Shown: positions 5,483 to 7,666 of the stretch, piece by piece
Numbering within the stretch: position 1 is the stretch's first letter
Layout of the letters: every line of letters starts with the position of its first letter
DNA from: Bacillota bacterium
GTDB lineage: Bacteria; Bacillota; Clostridia; Acetivibrionales; DSM-1351
Reading direction: 5' to 3'
NCBI GenBank assembly: GCA_023391425.1
Contig: JAEWAX010000014.1
Location: 1-7,666 of the forward strand
DNA: 7,666 bases
Made by a program: the position numbers and the translations under genes
The notes under the pieces: generated by a model
What the model was told of the DNA's origin: nothing
The model's input: only the letters and a program-made list of their open reading frames with translations
Database searches by the model: none

Positions 5483-5767
5483 TTATTTACCTGCATTCTT
5501 AACATTTTTTATAGGTATATTAGCTACAAGTGCTGGAACTACTCTATCGCCATCTTCACTTTTAGTTCTTGTTAGCTGAATATCAAGAGCACCCTCATCT
5601 ATATCCATATAGTGTTGAATTACCTTCATAATTTCCCCTTTTATCATCTCTAAGAATTCAGGAGAAACATTTGCCCTGTCATGAATTAGTACCAATTGCA
5701 ACCTTTCTTTGGCTACATCCTTTGACGGCTTAGATCTGCCAAAGATCTTTGAAAAATCAATCAGCAT
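5483..5767 (-). CDS. minE: Cell division topological specificity factor MinE
   Basis: MinE stimulates the MinD ATPase and drives MinCD off the membrane, so that the division inhibitor is kept from midcell. The 94-residue protein has the usual length. It begins with an amphipathic membrane-targeting stretch (about 1-12), followed by KERLQLVLIHDR (20-31), the conserved contact segment for MinD, and a C-terminal dimerisation domain (about 33-90). ATG 5767 has GGGAGG 8 nt upstream and lies 14 nt after minD. In Clostridia MinE can coexist with spore formation, unlike in B. subtilis, which uses DivIVA/MinJ. Confidence 0.95.
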   Translation of the reverse strand: MLIDFSKIFGRSKPSKDVAKERLQLVLIHDRANVSPEFLEMIKGEIMKVIQHYMDIDEGALDIQLTRTKSEDGDRVVPALVANIPIKNVKNAGK

Positions 5768-5781
5768 ACTATTACCCTCCC

Positions 5782-6582
5782 TTATGTAGTTTTAAGTCCT
5801 AATAATTTTTTAACCTTGAAAAAGAATCCATCTTCACTTTCAAGGTTCATAATAGGAACATCTTCACCTTGTATTCTTTTTGTAACATTTCGGTAGGCTT
5901 GTCCAGCCAAGGATTTTTCATCATTAACAGCAGGTTCACCTCTATTAGTAGAAACAACAATTTTTTCATCATCTGGAACCACTCCGATAAGATCAATGGC
6001 AAGAATATCGATAATATCATCAATACTCATCATATCACCACGTTTTACCATATCTACTCTAACTCTATTAATTAGCAGCTTTGGATTTCTAAGTTCATTT
6101 GCTTCCAAAAGTCCAACTATACGGTCTGCATCTCTAACTGCTGATACCTCTGGAGTTGTTACAACGATTGCTCGATTTGCTCCAGCAATTGCATTTTTAA
6201 AGCCCTGTTCAATTCCAGCTGGGCAATCAATTATTATGTAGTCAAATTCACTTTTTAGCTCATTTATTAGGTTAATCATTTGCTCGGGTGATACAGCTGA
6301 TTTATCTCTTGTTTGAGCAGCGGGAAGAAGATACAAACCTTCATATCTTTTATCCTTTATTAGTGCCTGCTTAACTCTACATACACCCTCAACAACATCA
6401 ACAAGATCATATACTATTCTATTTTCCAATCCCATTACAACATCAAGATTGCGTAATCCGATATCAGTGTCAATAAGTACAACTTTTTTACCTGCTAATG
6501 CCAGACCAGTACCAATATTAGCAGTTGTTGTAGTCTTACCGACACCACCCTTGCCAGATGTAATTACAATTACCTCGCCCAT
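5782..6582 (-). CDS. minD: Septum site-determining ATPase MinD
   Basis: MinD is the ParA/MinD-family ATPase that recruits MinC to the membrane and is regulated by MinE. Numbered from ATG 6582 the protein has 266 residues. It shows the deviant Walker A KGGVGKTT (11-18) with signature lysine Lys11, the switch region DTDIGLRNLD, the Walker B segment IIIDCPAG, and a C-terminal amphipathic membrane helix (FFFKVKKLLGL). I moved the start from an in-frame TTG at 6597 to ATG 6582 because GGAGG (6591-6595) overlaps that TTG and is 8 nt from the ATG, and because MGEVIVITSGKGGVGKT matches the family start. A promoter in the minC-minD gap can drive it. Confidence 0.96.
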   Translation of the reverse strand: MGEVIVITSGKGGVGKTTTTANIGTGLALAGKKVVLIDTDIGLRNLDVVMGLENRIVYDLVDVVEGVCRVKQALIKDKRYEGLYLLPAAQTRDKSAVSPEQMINLINELKSEFDYIIIDCPAGIEQGFKNAIAGANRAIVVTTPEVSAVRDADRIVGLLEANELRNPKLLINRVRVDMVKRGDMMSIDDIIDILAIDLIGVVPDDEKIVVSTNRGEPAVNDEKSLAGQAYRNVTKRIQGEDVPIMNLESEDGFFFKVKKLLGLKTT

Positions 6583-6590
6583 ACAGCTTG

Positions 6591-6595
6591 CCTCC
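6591..6595 (-). promoter_or_regulatory. Ribosome binding site deciding the minD start
   Basis: GGAGG on the minus strand is 8 nt upstream of ATG 6582 and overlaps the alternative TTG at 6597, which excludes that TTG as the main start. Confidence 0.8.
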
Positions 6596-6658
6596 AATTC
6601 TTGTTAAAGAAGATATATTTGAAAAGAAAGTTCTTGATTTTATACTCATACACTTAAA

Positions 6659-6687
6659 ACTATATATTTGTTTTTTATTTTTGTCAA
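6659..6687 (-). promoter_or_regulatory. Near-consensus vegetative promoter for minD-minE-mgsA
   Basis: On the minus strand a perfect -35 TTGACA (6682-6687) directly follows the minC TAA stop (6688-6690). A 17-nt A-rich spacer leads to -10 TATAGT (6659-6664), five of six bases to consensus. Transcription would start near 6652, with a leader of about 70 nt before minD ATG 6582. Confidence 0.75.
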
Positions 6688-7380
6688 TTACCTCTGTGGC
6701 AAAAAGCAATCTACAAATAATGTATCGTCCTTAATATATGCTAATTCTGGTGTTAAATTAGCACTAGTGCCCTTTTCATCAGGAGATCTTGTAATTATAT
6801 CAGCAATTCGGAGTTGGGTTGGGTTAAGTCCTAAAGCAGCTACTATCGCTTCCTTATTACCATCACTACCCGCATGAACAACCCCTCTAAGTAATCCCAT
6901 TACCACTATATTTCCTGTAGCCTCAATAACTGCTCCAGGGTTAACATCACCTAAAATAACTAAGTTACCATCAAAGCTAATCAGCTGACCTGATCTAACC
7001 GTACCTTTATAAAATTTGGTTTGTCCTTCTTCAATTCCTTTGAAATACATATACTTTTTGATTTGATTGTTTCTCTCACTTGAATTGTTAGAGGTTACAA
7101 CTTCTTGTGCCTTATTATTAGTTTCAATTATATCCTCATCAAAAGATTGTATCTGAGCGCCACTTTCCTTAACTAACAAGTCATGCAATTCATTTTTTTC
7201 AGCTTCACTTAATACTCTTCCTTTATATTTTACTGCTAATTTTGCTCCACGGAAAAATTTGCCTGCGCTATTAATCTTTGCCCTCATACAACTGACAACT
7301 TCCTCGAAGGTTGCCTCTTGCTTTAATATAATAGTAAGTCCATTAACTGTTCCTTTAAAAGTTACTGAATTTTCATCCAT
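6688..7380 (-). CDS. minC: Septum site-determining protein MinC
   Basis: MinC inhibits FtsZ ring assembly away from midcell when recruited by MinD. The 230 residues hold an N-terminal FtsZ-interacting domain (about 1-80), a polar linker (about 80-110) and a C-terminal beta-helix domain (about 115-215). The latter has the MinD-binding RSGQ (129-132), GDVNPGA (144-150) and LLRGVVHAG (163-171), all typical of MinC. ATG 7380 is preceded by GGGGGT with suitable spacing. It lies 29 nt after the penicillin-binding protein gene, probably in the same transcript. Confidence 0.95.
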   Translation of the reverse strand: MDENSVTFKGTVNGLTIILKQEATFEEVVSCMRAKINSAGKFFRGAKLAVKYKGRVLSEAEKNELHDLLVKESGAQIQSFDEDIIETNNKAQEVVTSNNSSERNNQIKKYMYFKGIEEGQTKFYKGTVRSGQLISFDGNLVILGDVNPGAVIEATGNIVVMGLLRGVVHAGSDGNKEAIVAALGLNPTQLRIADIITRSPDEKGTSANLTPELAYIKDDTLFVDCFLPQR

Positions 7381-7409
7381 ACTTAACCCCCATGTGCCAA
7401 TTTTACTCT

Positions 7410-7666
7410 TTATTTTGTTAATTCAACTATGTCCATTTTAGCGGTGGAATCCTGTGGATTTGAGCCATTTGTATCAAAATATTGTGCCAAAACGTCATGT
7501 GCAATTGGTGCAGCATACGCACCCAATACACCCCTCTCAACAATAACTGCAACAGCTATTTCAGGATTTTTAGCAGGTGCATAGCATATAAACAATGCAT
7601 TTGAAGAATGCGTCTTATCCGACGTTTCAGCTGTACCAGTCTTTCCTGCAACTGTTATTGGCAATA
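7410..7666 (-). CDS. mrdA: Class B penicillin-binding protein, C-terminal fragment (PBP2/MrdA type)
   Basis: Only the last 84 or so codons are in the window; the reading frame is open through the right edge, so the true start lies beyond 7666. The fragment starts with PITVAGKTGTAE, which holds the KTG motif of transpeptidase domains, and continues with VIVERGVLGAYAAPIAHDVLAQYF, typical of the PBP2/MrdA C-terminus. MrdA cross-links peptidoglycan during cell elongation, with the active site outside the membrane. Its place before minC fits the mre-mrdA-min order of many Clostridia. SpoVD/FtsI-type proteins are less likely from the sequence after KTG. Confidence 0.85.
   Translation of the reverse strand, partial: LPITVAGKTGTAETSDKTHSSNALFICYAPAKNPEIAVAVIVERGVLGAYAAPIAHDVLAQYFDTNGSNPQDSTAKMDIVELTK

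Noticed and set aside
6583..6597. Longer MinD starting at TTG 6597
   Set aside because: The ribosome binding site for ATG 6582 overlaps that TTG, and the extra residues are not part of the MinD family N-terminus.

Overview
The window looks like chromosomal DNA from an AT-rich, endospore-forming, anaerobic member of the Clostridia. The grounds are low G+C, purine-rich ribosome binding sites, TTG starts, an NfnAB-type flavin/iron-sulfur pair, SpoIVFA/SpoIVFB homologues, and a MinC-MinD-MinE set beside a methylglyoxal-synthase-like gene. I cannot name the species. Every gene I accept is on the minus strand, so transcription runs from position 7666 towards 1.

In transcription order: (1) the 3' end of a class B penicillin-binding protein (mrdA/PBP2 type, 7410-7666), then minC, minD, minE and an mgsA-like gene. 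This cell-shape and septum-placement block ends at a strong intrinsic terminator (4874-4907). A near-consensus vegetative promoter starts directly after the minC stop codon, so minD-minE-mgsA can be expressed without minC and mrdA. (2) A 250-bp gap with a sigma-E-like promoter and a nested inverted repeat, followed by spoIVFA (degenerate M23) and spoIVFB (M50 site-2 protease). The order min genes then spoIVFA-spoIVFB matches Bacillus subtilis and supports the names. (3) A vegetative-type promoter (2703-2731) driving two overlapping genes for an NfnAB-like NAD(P)H/ferredoxin oxidoreductase (annotated elsewhere as glutamate synthase small chain plus ferredoxin-NADP reductase alpha). (4) From 451 to the window edge, a gene-free tandem array of a structured repeat.

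The most unusual content is that repeat family. Six copies or partial copies occur in two places: four at 1-451, directly after (and overlapping the last codons of) nfnB, and two at 4911-5072, directly after the mgsA-like stop codon. Each full unit is about 111 nt and has two hairpins, B then A in transcription order, joined by a conserved GCAATC...GTAG linker. Both stems carry paired changes between copies, so base pairing seems to have been maintained. I do not recognise the family. It could be a REP-like mobile repeat or an RNA 3'-end element.

Two proteins also look catalytically altered: the MgsA-like protein lacks the catalytic Asp region of methylglyoxal synthase, and the M23 domain of SpoIVFA keeps the zinc ligands but has lost both catalytic histidines.
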